This document shows positions 19,778-27,540 of a stretch of DNA of 64,000 nucleotides, piece by piece. The stretch is taken from assembly GCF_003352065.1 (NCBI RefSeq), contig NZ_CP025803.1, positions 2,211,574 to 2,275,573 of the forward strand, given 5' to 3'. The DNA comes from Sulfitobacter sp. SK011 (GTDB taxonomy: Bacteria > Pseudomonadota > Alphaproteobacteria > Rhodobacterales > Rhodobacteraceae). Both the position numbers and the translations under genes were made by a program. The notes under the pieces are model-generated. The model had not been told where the DNA came from. It saw only the letters and a program-made list of their open reading frames with translations, and did not search any database. Position 1 is the first letter of the stretch. Every line of letters begins with the position of its first letter.

Positions 19778-20224
19778 TCACGGCTTCATATCATAGGTGA
19801 TCCACATGGTGCGGGTTGCCAGTGTGTCATAGACACCGCGCCCCCGGTAATTGTCATCCGCCGTGATCCACCGCACAACGGCCCAACCTTTTGTCCGCGC
19901 GACCTCGGCCACACCATTGATCAATGCCTGCGCCGCGCCGCTGCCACGCGCGTCAGGGTCCACGAAAAGATCATCAAGAAAGCAACTTGTGGCCGCGCGC
20001 AGGGGGCTTGCAAAGGGGCGGTAATGCGTCAGGCCAATCAATTTGCCCTGCGCGTCTTGCGCCACCAACCCGCTTGTTTCATGGGACGCATCCATCAACC
20101 AGCCGAACACACGGTCGCGCATCTCTGCTGTCTGATCAACTTTATAAAACGTGGCATAGCCTTGATAAAGGATATCCCAAGCGCTGCGATCCTGCGCCGC
20201 AACCGGCCTGACTGTGACACTCAT
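19778..20224 (-). CDS. GNAT family N-acetyltransferase
   Basis: A 148-residue acetyltransferase with one GNAT domain. The acetyl-CoA pyrophosphate loop DPDARGSGAAQAL lies at about residues 88-100, and the preceding strand is CFLDDLFV. The substrate is unknown. It has a good ribosome site (AAGGAG) before its ATG. The thioesterase gene on the same strand ends 18 bases upstream of this start, so the two probably share a transcript. Confidence 0.87.
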   Translation of the reverse strand: MSVTVRPVAAQDRSAWDILYQGYATFYKVDQTAEMRDRVFGWLMDASHETSGLVAQDAQGKLIGLTHYRPFASPLRAATSCFLDDLFVDPDARGSGAAQALINGVAEVARTKGWAVVRWITADDNYRGRGVYDTLATRTMWITYDMKP

Positions 20225-20242
20225 TCTGATCTCCTTTGAAAT

Positions 20243-20722
20243 TCAAGCTTCCCGCGCGGCACCATCAACCGCGTCAAACCGGCTTTTCACTGCCGATGGT
20301 ATCGCATAACGGCCCGATCCATCCGGTTGCAACAGCACCAGTACACAGTCAAAGGACGCCCGCAATGTGCCCCCGGACCACAGCTGCTGAAGCAGTGAAA
20401 ATGACGTGGTGCGGTAGGCAGTGCAGCCGCAGGTGGTCACGTAATTCTCATCCATCCGCATTTCCTGACGGTAGTGGATGGTCCCGGACCGGATCACAAT
20501 GCGCGGGTCGTTGGCGTTATCATACTTGGACAAACCCCAATCCTGCACATAGCGGATGCGCAACCGTTCAAACCATTCCATATAGACCGCGTTATTGACG
20601 TGGTTCAGCACATCAAGTTCGGAAAACCGCACCTGATCGGCCATCGCCAGGGGCTGCGGTGTGGTAATGCCAAGTGCGCGTTGCTGTTCTGGATCAAGGG
20701 GTGTGTGATAGAGCAATGTCAT
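20243..20722 (-). CDS. acyl-CoA thioesterase, hot-dog fold
   Basis: A 159-residue hot-dog-fold thioesterase of the 4-hydroxybenzoyl-CoA/FcbC type. The active-site-bearing segment reads RFSELDVLNHVNNAVYMEWF near residues 32-51, with the catalytic Asp and the HVNN helix. Likely hydrolyses an acyl-CoA of unknown chain. The ATG at 20722 is preferred. An upstream in-frame GTG at 20749 would add nine residues but has no better ribosome site. It lies divergent to the acyl-CoA ligase 87 bases away, so the two may act on related CoA esters. Confidence 0.85.
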   Translation of the reverse strand: MTLLYHTPLDPEQQRALGITTPQPLAMADQVRFSELDVLNHVNNAVYMEWFERLRIRYVQDWGLSKYDNANDPRIVIRSGTIHYRQEMRMDENYVTTCGCTAYRTTSFSLLQQLWSGGTLRASFDCVLVLLQPDGSGRYAIPSAVKSRFDAVDGAAREA

Positions 20723-20809
20723 GCCAAATGAGTAGGCCTGACACGCCACGCTTGCAAGAGCGTCTGGCTTTGGTCACTCTGGGCCGTGTACCCCAACGGA
20801 GGATCCGCG

Positions 20810-22429
20810 ATGCTTGGCCAGATGATGACGCAACCGCTGTTGATATCGAGCCTTATGGCCCACGCCGAACGCTACCATGCGGGTGGCGAAATCGTATCGG
20901 TGAACACAAGTGGCAGTGTCGAGAATACCACATGGGGGCAGGTGGGATCGAATGCCCGCCGGTTGGCCAGCGCCCTGGGCAAACTGGGGCTGAGCGCCCA
21001 TGATCGCTGCGGCACCATTGCGTGGAACAATCGTAGGCATCTTGAGATCTATTTTGGCGCTCCGGGCGGTGGATTTGTCTGTCATACCATCAACCCGCGG
21101 CTTTTTCCCGAACAGCTGGTTTATATTCTGAACCATGCCGAAGATAAGGTGCTGTTCATCGACAAAACCTTTGTGCCACTGGTGGCTGCAATCCGCGACA
21201 AGCTGGAGCATCTGGACCATATTGTGCTGATGGAGGCAGAGGTGAGCGATGCCGCCGATGCCTTGCCGGGCATCATCGCCTATGATGATCTGCTGGCCAC
21301 GGGCGACGCTGATTATCGCTGGCCTGATCTGGATGAAAACTGCGCCTCAAGCCTATGTTATACCTCAGGCACCACCGGAAATCCAAAAGGTGTTCTTTAT
21401 TCTCACCGCTCAACCGTGCTGCATAGTTTTGGCTCAAACCTTGCTGACAGCATTGGTTTTTCCGCAATGGACGTGGCGTTGATGGTGGTGCCCATGTTCC
21501 ATGTGAACGCCTGGGGCTCGCCTTATGCCTGCGCGATGGTCGGGGCGCGGCTGGTGTTGCCGGGGCCGGGTCTGGATGGTGCGTCGTTGGTCGGTCTGAT
21601 TGACGACCACAAGGTAACGGTGGCGCTTGGCGTGCCGACAATCTGGCTGGGCCTTTTGGGTGCTGCAAAAGCCGCCAAAAGCAGCCTTGCCAGCCTCAAC
21701 CGGACAGTTGTGGGCGGGTCAGCCTGTCCGCCGTCCATGATTGCCGCATTCCGTGACACTTATGATGTCGAAGTGATCCATGCCTGGGGGATGACCGAAA
21801 TGTCACCCCTGGGCACCGTGAACCAACCTTTGGCCAAACACCGTGATTTGCCGACCGAGGACATGCACAAACTGCGCGAAAATCAGGGCAGGGCGGTCTA
21901 TGGTGTTGAGCTTGAGATATGGGATGACGACGGAAAGCCGCTGCCACAGGATGGCAAGGCGCAAGGCGATCTGATGACCCGGGGCCATTGGATTTTGGAC
22001 GCGTATTTCCGCTCAACGTCTGAGGAAACGCTGACAAACGGCTGGTTCGATACCGGCGATGTCGCAACGATGGATGCCGATGGATATATCACCATCAAAG
22101 ACCGTTCCAAGGATATCATCAAATCAGGGGGCGAATGGATCAGTTCTGTGGAACTCGAAAACATTGCCATCGCACACCCGGATTTGGCCGATGCCGCTGT
22201 GATCGGGGCAAAGCACCCCAAATGGGATGAACGCCCGGTGCTGGTGGCGGTCAAAGCCGAGGGCACGCAGCCCAGCGAAGCAGAGGTTTTGGCCATCTTC
22301 GAAGGCAAGATCGCCAAATGGCAGTTGCCGGACAAAGTTGTTTTTACCGACGTTTTGCCCCGTAATGCCACGGGCAAAGTTCTCAAACGCAATCTGCGCG
22401 ATCAGTTCGGCGATGTCTTGATGGGCTGA
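20810..22429 (+). CDS. AMP-dependent acyl-CoA synthetase
   Basis: A 539-residue adenylate-forming ligase that activates a carboxylic acid with ATP and CoA. Present are the P-loop YTSGTTGNPKGV (about 184-195), the WGMTEMSPLG motif A5 (about 327), the GWFDTGDVA motif (about 408), KDRSKDIIKSGGEWIS (about 426) and the catalytic lysine in NATGKVLK near the end. The layout resembles medium-chain and DmdB-like (3-methylmercaptopropionate) ligases of Roseobacters, but the substrate cannot be fixed. GGAGG lies 7 bases upstream of the ATG at 20810, which decides this start over 20786. Confidence 0.9.
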   Translation: MLGQMMTQPLLISSLMAHAERYHAGGEIVSVNTSGSVENTTWGQVGSNARRLASALGKLGLSAHDRCGTIAWNNRRHLEIYFGAPGGGFVCHTINPRLFPEQLVYILNHAEDKVLFIDKTFVPLVAAIRDKLEHLDHIVLMEAEVSDAADALPGIIAYDDLLATGDADYRWPDLDENCASSLCYTSGTTGNPKGVLYSHRSTVLHSFGSNLADSIGFSAMDVALMVVPMFHVNAWGSPYACAMVGARLVLPGPGLDGASLVGLIDDHKVTVALGVPTIWLGLLGAAKAAKSSLASLNRTVVGGSACPPSMIAAFRDTYDVEVIHAWGMTEMSPLGTVNQPLAKHRDLPTEDMHKLRENQGRAVYGVELEIWDDDGKPLPQDGKAQGDLMTRGHWILDAYFRSTSEETLTNGWFDTGDVATMDADGYITIKDRSKDIIKSGGEWISSVELENIAIAHPDLADAAVIGAKHPKWDERPVLVAVKAEGTQPSEAEVLAIFEGKIAKWQLPDKVVFTDVLPRNATGKVLKRNLRDQFGDVLMG

Positions 22430-22684
22430 TCAGCCGCGCCAGCGATCCAGCTTGGGGATGCCGCGCGTGAACATCCACGCCATGAATTTGGGCATGCCCG
22501 ATCTCTGCAATGCCGCAACGCATTCGGCCTGAAATTCATCAACGCTGACGCCGGTATGGCGAAATGCGCCCTGATCATAGCAAAGCGAACAATAGGTCGC
22601 GCTGTGACTGCCATCGGCCTTCGTACCACCGCCCTGCGGGTCCTTGGAAAGGGGCATCCCGCAGCTTTGACAATTTTTGGCCAT
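22430..22684 (-). CDS. small zinc-ribbon protein
   Basis: An 84-residue protein with two CXXC knuckles, NCQSCGMPL (Cys5, Cys8) and YCSLCYDQG (Cys32, Cys35), which should bind one zinc. The rest is helical with no signal peptide. This fits a known family of putative zinc-ribbon proteins without an assigned role. Its stop directly abuts the ligase stop (TGATCA carries both stop codons). An AAGGGGAG ribosome site precedes the ATG. Its upstream region is cut short by the insertion sequence, whose left end lies only about 28 bases away, so its native promoter may have been displaced. Confidence 0.8.
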   Translation of the reverse strand: MAKNCQSCGMPLSKDPQGGGTKADGSHSATYCSLCYDQGAFRHTGVSVDEFQAECVAALQRSGMPKFMAWMFTRGIPKLDRWRG

Positions 22685-22711
22685 CCCAATGCTCCCCTTG
22701 TTCCCATCAAC

Positions 22712-22762
22712 TGTCTGACGTCAGCACCCGCGGGACAGATTTGAGGGTTTGAATAAGGGAGG
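22712..22762 (+). repeat. left imperfect inverted repeat of the IS
   Basis: Begins TGTCTGACGTCA and contains GGGACA, TTTGA and GGGAGG blocks that recur in the same order in the reverse complement of 24171-24221. The match is imperfect with short gaps. It marks the likely transposase binding end. Confidence 0.55.
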
Positions 22763-22796
22763 ATTTCTGGTTCATCTTATCGATTAGGAGATCGAG

Positions 22797-23171
22797 ATGA
22801 CGAAGAAAGCCCAGACGTCCAAAGACGCTGCCGACAAGGTAGTTAAGAACATCCGCCGTAAGACCCGGCAGACATATTCAGCTGAAGAGAAGATCCGCAT
22901 TGTATTGGCAGGCTTGCGCGGCGAGGAAAGCATCTCGGTGCTGTGTCGCCGCGAAGGTATCGCTGAGAGCCTTTATTACAGCTGGTCGAAGGAATTTCTC
23001 GAAGCTGGCAAGCGCCGGTTATCTGGCGACACGGCACGGCAGGCCACATCGCCTGAGGTAAAGGATTTGCGTTCTGAGTCCTTGGCCCTGAAAGAATGCG
23101 TTGCCGATCTGACCCTTGAGAACCGTCTGCTCAAAAAAAGCATGACAGGGGCTGGGGAGTTCGAGGAATGA
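22797..23171 (+). CDS. IS3-family transposase OrfA
   Basis: 124 residues. A helix-turn-helix of the transposase-8 type (about 25-75, with YSAEEKIRIVLAG and GIAESLYYSWSKEFL) binds the element ends. A leucine-rich coiled coil follows (about 90-115) and probably multimerises with OrfB. GGAG precedes the ATG closely. The stop overlaps the OrfB start as ATGA. A run of seven A at 23133-23139 inside the last codons could also allow -1 slippage into the OrfB frame, which is open there, giving an OrfAB fusion. Confidence 0.9.
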   Translation: MTKKAQTSKDAADKVVKNIRRKTRQTYSAEEKIRIVLAGLRGEESISVLCRREGIAESLYYSWSKEFLEAGKRRLSGDTARQATSPEVKDLRSESLALKECVADLTLENRLLKKSMTGAGEFEE

Positions 23172-24148
23172 GATACCCTGCGTCTGAGAAACTGGAGATC
23201 ATCCGCACCGTTGAGGGATCGCATCTGCCAGTCAAGCAGACCCTCGACATGCTGGGCATCCCACGCACGACATTCTATCGATGGTACGATCTCTATGTCG
23301 ACGGCGGCCTGGATGGACTGGCTGACAGATCTCCACGCCCAAGATCGGTCTGGAACCGCATCCCGGATGCCCGCCGTGGCGACCTGATTGAGTTTGCGCT
23401 GGAACATGAAGAGCTGACCACCCGGGAACTGGCCGTCAAATACACGGATGAGAAGCGGTATTTTATATCTGAATCGTCAGCTTATCGCATTCTCAAAGCT
23501 GCTGATCTCATCACCGCACCGGATTACGTGGTGATCAAAGCGGCCGATGAGTTCAAAGATAAGACAACGGCCATCAACGAGATGTGGCAGACCGACTTCA
23601 CCTACTTCAAGATCATTGGCTGGGGTTGGTATTATCTCAGCACGATCCTGGACGATTACAGCCGCTACATCATCGCCTGGAAGCTCTGCACAAATATGCG
23701 GGCCGAAGATGTGACAGACACGATTGAACTGGCTCTGACAGCATCAGGCTGCGACCAGGCTGTTGTGCGGCACAAGCCACGTCTGCTTAGCGACAACGGC
23801 TCATGCTACATCTCAGGCGATCTGACCAAGTGGTTGGAGGATCAAAAAATGACGCATGTCCGCGGCGCGCCATTCCACCCGCAGACCCAAGGCAAGATCG
23901 AACGCTGGCACCAGACCATGAAGAACAGGGTTCTGCTGGAGAACTACTACCTACCCGGTGATCTCGAACGCCAAATCGGGGCCTTCGTCGAATACTACAA
24001 CAACCAGCGTTACCACGAGAGCCTGAACAACGTCACACCCGCAGACGTCTACTTCGGTCGCGACAAAGCCATTCTCAGGGAAAGGAAGAAGATCAAGAAA
24101 CAGACAATCCAACAACGTCGCTTGCAACATCAAAAACAAGCAGCATAA
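23168..24148 (+). CDS. IS3-family transposase OrfB (DDE integrase)
   Basis: 326 residues with an N-terminal helix-turn-helix (about 20-60) and an rve-type catalytic core. The DDE triad is visible: Asp in MWQTDFTYF (about 140), Asp in LLSDNGSCY (about 209) and Glu in QGKIERWHQTMKN (about 245). A basic lysine-rich tail follows. The frame is intact with no premature stop, so the transposase may be active. It lies in the -1 frame relative to OrfA with a 4-base overlap. Confidence 0.93.
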   Translation: MRYPASEKLEIIRTVEGSHLPVKQTLDMLGIPRTTFYRWYDLYVDGGLDGLADRSPRPRSVWNRIPDARRGDLIEFALEHEELTTRELAVKYTDEKRYFISESSAYRILKAADLITAPDYVVIKAADEFKDKTTAINEMWQTDFTYFKIIGWGWYYLSTILDDYSRYIIAWKLCTNMRAEDVTDTIELALTASGCDQAVVRHKPRLLSDNGSCYISGDLTKWLEDQKMTHVRGAPFHPQTQGKIERWHQTMKNRVLLENYYLPGDLERQIGAFVEYYNNQRYHESLNNVTPADVYFGRDKAILRERKKIKKQTIQQRRLQHQKQAA

Positions 24149-24170
24149 TCAATCACACAAACGAGCCAGA

Positions 24171-24221
24171 GCCTCCAATGCTCAAGCCGCTCTGATGTTC
24201 CATTTTATATGAAGACGGACA
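24171..24221 (-). repeat. right imperfect inverted repeat of the IS
   Basis: Reverse complement begins TGTCCGTCTTCA, then GGAACA, CTTGAG and TTGGAGG, mirroring the left end. It truncates the lamin-tail gene at its outer side. Confidence 0.55.
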
Positions 24222-24466
24222 CCGACAATTGTCGCGGTTCCATGCGCTGCGATGGTGTCAGTCGCGCCAAAGCTGTAAAGTAGGCCATTCTTCTGGGACC
24301 AAACTTCATAACCGTCAAGTGAAAGCACGGAACCAGACGTATTTTGGAGTTCAATGAATTCATCGGACTTATTGGTATTGCCATCGCCGTCAGTATCAAT
24401 GGCTGCTCCACCTGCATTATCTGCAAGTACTTCACTGATAATAAGGTCATTCAGCCTATCGGCCAT
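24222..24466 (-). pseudogene. lamin-tail-domain protein, 3' end lost at the IS
   Basis: The intact N-terminus starts at ATG 24466 with GGAG 6 bases upstream. About 80 residues follow: LNDLIISEVLADNAG, then an acidic calcium-like stretch DTDGDGNTNKSDEF and IELQNTSGSVLSLDGYEVW, the signature of lamin tail domains found in bacterial surface or secreted proteins. The domain breaks off near HGTATIVG exactly where the insertion sequence begins. The frame then runs into IS sequence and stops at 24182. The missing part is not found on the other side of the element, so it was deleted. Probably non-functional. Confidence 0.7.
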
Positions 24467-24952
24467 TGCACGCTCCAGAAATTCAAGAGGACATTGCATG
24501 ATCCTCACGACTATATTGGGGCGGAAAATGGAGCGAATTGTGACTGCAACCCCATTTTGGTTTCACGCAAAAAGGGACAATAAAGGCGGGCGAACATGAC
24601 CAAGTCTGCAAAAAAACCAGTCGTTGGTTCAAATCGCAGCATTCGGTAAAAAAGGGCTCTCTACCGCCGTTAGATCGGTCGCAGCATATTCCCATGCCAA
24701 AGGGCACCGCGCCATCAAGAACGGCCCATAGCGGTCACTCGCCAGTCACCTCTGATGCTGCGGTCGCAGCCCGCATTACCGACATTCGCCGCACCTGCAC
24801 AATCTAGGGAGCGTCAAACTCACACTCAGCGGGACAAATCAGACATTCGCCTCAGCCGGGTTTATGGCTTTTGCAGGCTCGGGGCACTGTTCATGTTGTG
24901 CACGCGTCAACGAAGTGTGGAATGGATTTCTAACTTGAAGTACAATCAAAAG
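24467..24952. other. gene-poor stretch between the broken gene and the cyclase
   Basis: 486 bases with no convincing gene. An ATG at 24596 opens a 17-codon frame that stops early. Omitting one A from the seven-A run at about 24609-24615 would extend it to 44 codons (ending at a TAG near 24730), hinting at a small decayed gene. The cyclase frame is also open from 24755, but that extension has no ribosome site and no family resemblance. Confidence 0.5.
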
Positions 24953-26707
24953 ATGGAAAGACGCCTCTCAGCACTCTTCGTTGCCGATATCGTCGGATCA
25001 ACGCCAGCGATGGAAGCCAACGAAGAGCAGGCTTTGGTCAGTAATAATGCCTGTCTTGATGAAATAACACAGGCAATTACGGCGAAGTCTGGCAGGGTCT
25101 TTGGTACCGCAGGCGATTCAATTCTGGCCGAATTTCCCAGTCCAGTAAATGCCTTACAGGCCGCAATTGATGCACGTGCAGCGATAACTCAGAATAGACG
25201 GTGCTCACAATCTGTCATCAGGATTGGACTACATCTTGCCGACGTTGTTGTTCAGGGTACTGACCTCCGTGGTGACGGCGTCAATGTTGCGGCACGCATC
25301 CAGAGCAATGCAGCACCCGGAGCGATAGAGGTGTCGACGCCGTTTTTTGATCAGGTGAAAAGAATTTCTCCCTGTGTTTTTGACGATCTGGGCGCACAGA
25401 CATTCAAGGGTGTGTCAAACCCGATGCAGATATTTCGCGTCAAGACAGCGTCGGACCGGGCTAGGTACGGTATTGTGCCCACTGTATCTCCGCACGTAGG
25501 TGCGAAACGGCCCAATTCTGTGCTGGTTATGCCATTCTTGACGGCGTCTTCCGCAGATGAAGATCAGAAGTTCCTGGTCGAAGGGCTGACAGATGACCTG
25601 ACGCTAGAACTCAGCCGAATGCATGGGCTTTTTGTTCTTTCAAGGTCGGCCGCAGACGCCAATAAGGAAACCAATGTGGTTGAGATTGGTAAATTGCTAG
25701 GAGTTGAGTACGTTCTTTCCGGTTCAATCCGAAAAAAGGGAACACAGGTTCGGTTCAATATATCTCTTGTCGAGACAACACAGGGGCAGATCATTTGGTC
25801 GGACCGCATTCAAGGTGAATTTGAAGCTGTTTTTGACATGATGGAAGAGATTACGGGACGTGTAACGGCCACGGTTGCAGGCCGAATTGAACACAAGGCG
25901 CTACGCGCAGCGCGGCTGAAGCGACCCGAGAACATGTCAGCGTATGAATGCTACTTACGCGCAATTGATCTGCATCGTTTGGCGGGCGTTACGGAGAGCC
26001 AGGTATTTGAGGCGCTTGAGTGGTATGACAAGGCAATCAAACTCGACTCGAATTTTGGGCGAGCTTACGCTATGCGCGTTTGTACCGCGTCTTATCTGGC
26101 GGATTTCGATTTGTTTAAAGCCGAACGCGACACATCAAAAGCGCTGGAACTGGACCCGACAGACCCTGAGGCTCACCGCATCATGGGAATAATCAAACTA
26201 AAAAATCACGGCGATTTCGAGGCCAGTCGATATCATCATGAGAAGGCAGTGCAACTGGCCCCCAATGACGCCTATATTCTCGGCCGATGTGCTGCGTTTC
26301 ATACTTTTGCCGGAGCGCCTGACAAGGCCATGGAACTATTGGATAGGGCCGGTGTGCTGGATCCTTTCTTACCGGTTTGGGTGACAGAGGAACGTTGCGC
26401 TGCGCATTATGCATCTGGTCAGTATGAAGAAGTTTTGGTCGCAGGACGTACCTTAGCGCATCAGACCCGGCGCAGTCGCATTTATCAGGCGGCGGCACTG
26501 GTAGCTTTGGGTCGGACATCGGAAGCACGGGACCAGATTAGTGCAGCGATGGTGGAAGATCCGGACTTGAGCGGCGATTACATTATTTTGCAGGAACTTT
26601 TTCAGGATAAGTCGCTCTTGGCGCAGATTGTTGAGCGTGCGCACAAGGCAGGTTTGCCACTCGGGCTAGCCAACGCTCTTCATCCATTGGCAGTCGCAGG
26701 TGGTTGA
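24953..26707 (+). CDS. class III adenylate/guanylate cyclase-domain protein with TPRs
   Basis: About 584 residues in three parts. The cyclase homology domain (about 1-165) has the metal aspartates in FVADIVGST (Asp12) and GTAGDSILAEF (Asp55), and GDGVNVAARIQ with the transition-state Asn and Arg. The Lys that normally precedes the second Asp is Gly51 here, as in some rhizobial relatives, so activity and purine choice are uncertain. A TolB/FlgO-like domain (about 185-300) holds VLVMPF and GVEYVLSGSIRK. Tetratricopeptide helices fill the rest. The start is uncertain: ATG 24953 begins the domain cleanly but lacks a good ribosome site. Base composition looks more AT-rich than its core neighbours. 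Confidence 0.82.
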   Translation: MERRLSALFVADIVGSTPAMEANEEQALVSNNACLDEITQAITAKSGRVFGTAGDSILAEFPSPVNALQAAIDARAAITQNRRCSQSVIRIGLHLADVVVQGTDLRGDGVNVAARIQSNAAPGAIEVSTPFFDQVKRISPCVFDDLGAQTFKGVSNPMQIFRVKTASDRARYGIVPTVSPHVGAKRPNSVLVMPFLTASSADEDQKFLVEGLTDDLTLELSRMHGLFVLSRSAADANKETNVVEIGKLLGVEYVLSGSIRKKGTQVRFNISLVETTQGQIIWSDRIQGEFEAVFDMMEEITGRVTATVAGRIEHKALRAARLKRPENMSAYECYLRAIDLHRLAGVTESQVFEALEWYDKAIKLDSNFGRAYAMRVCTASYLADFDLFKAERDTSKALELDPTDPEAHRIMGIIKLKNHGDFEASRYHHEKAVQLAPNDAYILGRCAAFHTFAGAPDKAMELLDRAGVLDPFLPVWVTEERCAAHYASGQYEEVLVAGRTLAHQTRRSRIYQAAALVALGRTSEARDQISAAMVEDPDLSGDYIILQELFQDKSLLAQIVERAHKAGLPLGLANALHPLAVAGG

Positions 26708-26727
26708 GCAAAAATTTTGGTGTTAAG

Positions 26728-27408
26728 ATGAAAACTCGCCTTCCGTTCTTGCCAAGCGTGATGTTGATATTTGGTCTCTTGTGTTCACAAGTCGCTTACA
26801 GTGCGACTCTGAGGTCGCCCCGCAGCGCTGGCGAGACAAACTGCAGCTTGGTTTTGGAAGGGGCAATAAGCGAGGGAGATGCTGAAGCGCTTCAGACTGC
26901 GTTACCCTATGCTGAGAGGGGCGAATTCACTCTTTGTCTTAATTCGCCCGGCGGATCCCTAATCGAAGGCATCCGGATGTCTGACATCGTTGCAGATCAT
27001 GGTGTGGCAACGCTGGTGAAAAATGGTGCGACGTGTGCCAGCGCGTGCGCCGTGGCGTTCTTGGGGGGCACTTGTTCAGCATCGGGAGATGCTGGCATCT
27101 ATGAAAACCACTGCCGACTTATAGAACCGGAAGCGGTCGTCGAGTTTCATGCGCCTTTCATTCAGGAGCTTGAGCAAGCTCAGTTTGAAACCTTTTCAGC
27201 CGCTGATGTCAGGAGGATATGGGCGACGTCTCGAGTTGTGGCAGGTCTATACGCGGAGGCACTCTCCAACCGGGAAGTCCCCATGGACATGATTGTCGAC
27301 TTTTTGGCGGTCGATCCCAACATTGCAGGTCAGGCAGCGGGAGTACGTTTAATGATAAAAGACAGAGCATTGAGAGATTTATTAATGGCGGGCTTTTGGG
27401 CGGGTTAA
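26728..27408 (+). CDS. secreted ClpP/crotonase-fold serine protease-like protein
   Basis: About 226 residues. A signal peptide (MKTRLPFLPSVMLIFGLLC, cleavage near AYSA) is followed by a ClpP-like fold. Visible are LCLNSPGGSLIEGIRMSD (about 69-86), the nucleophile candidate Ser105 within CASAC, and a candidate catalytic His141 in EFHAPF. Paired cysteines suit an oxidising periplasm. An in-frame TTG at 26704 would overlap the cyclase stop as TTGA, but the ATG at 26728 gives the better signal peptide. Either way it sits directly behind the cyclase gene, probably on one transcript. Target and partner are unknown. Confidence 0.75.
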   Translation: MKTRLPFLPSVMLIFGLLCSQVAYSATLRSPRSAGETNCSLVLEGAISEGDAEALQTALPYAERGEFTLCLNSPGGSLIEGIRMSDIVADHGVATLVKNGATCASACAVAFLGGTCSASGDAGIYENHCRLIEPEAVVEFHAPFIQELEQAQFETFSAADVRRIWATSRVVAGLYAEALSNREVPMDMIVDFLAVDPNIAGQAAGVRLMIKDRALRDLLMAGFWAG

Positions 27409-27459
27409 GTGATCTCTTTCTGTTAATATTTATTAATATCAAGAGTTTATTGGATTAAT

Positions 27460-27533
27460 TGGAGCGGGTAACGAGAATCGAACTCGTAACTAAAGCTTGG
27501 GAAGCTGCCGTGATACCTTTTCACCATACCCGC
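27460..27533 (-). tRNA. tRNA-Gly (anticodon CCC)
   Basis: 74 bases including an encoded CCA. Acceptor GCGGGTA pairs with TACCCGC; the D arm is GTGA/TCAC and the T arm ACGAG/CTCGT closes a TTCGATT loop. The anticodon loop TTCCCAA gives CCC at 27499-27501. The anticodon stem GCAGC/GCTTT has three normal pairs, one C-T mismatch (28:42) and a G-T wobble (27:43), which is weaker than usual. The 3' end faces the accessory segment at 22.7-27.4 kb, which then begins with very AT-rich DNA. Confidence 0.88.
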
Positions 27534-27540
27534 TCTGTGC

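Larger units (their letters stand above)
22712..24221 (+). mobile_element. IS3-family insertion sequence, about 1.5 kb
   Basis: Two overlapping genes (OrfA and OrfB) encode an IS3-type DDE transposase. I place the ends at TGTC...GACA. The left tip TGTCTGACGTCA and the reverse complement of the right tip, TGTCCGTCTTCA, agree at 9 of 12 bases. Further inside, GGxACA, TTGA and GGAGG blocks recur at matching distances on both sides. The ends begin TG and finish CA, as usual for the family. No target duplication is visible (left flank ends ATCAAC, right flank begins CCGACA), so DNA beside the element was probably lost after insertion. Ends could be off by a few bases. Confidence 0.75.

Noticed and set aside
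22712-24221. Target-site duplication for the IS
   Set aside because: The bases on the two sides do not match for any length of 3 or more at the ends I could define.
22600-24800. Second copy of the tRNA-Gly 3' end as an att site
   Set aside because: Only a 7-base match (TGGAGCG near 24525) was seen, which is within chance.
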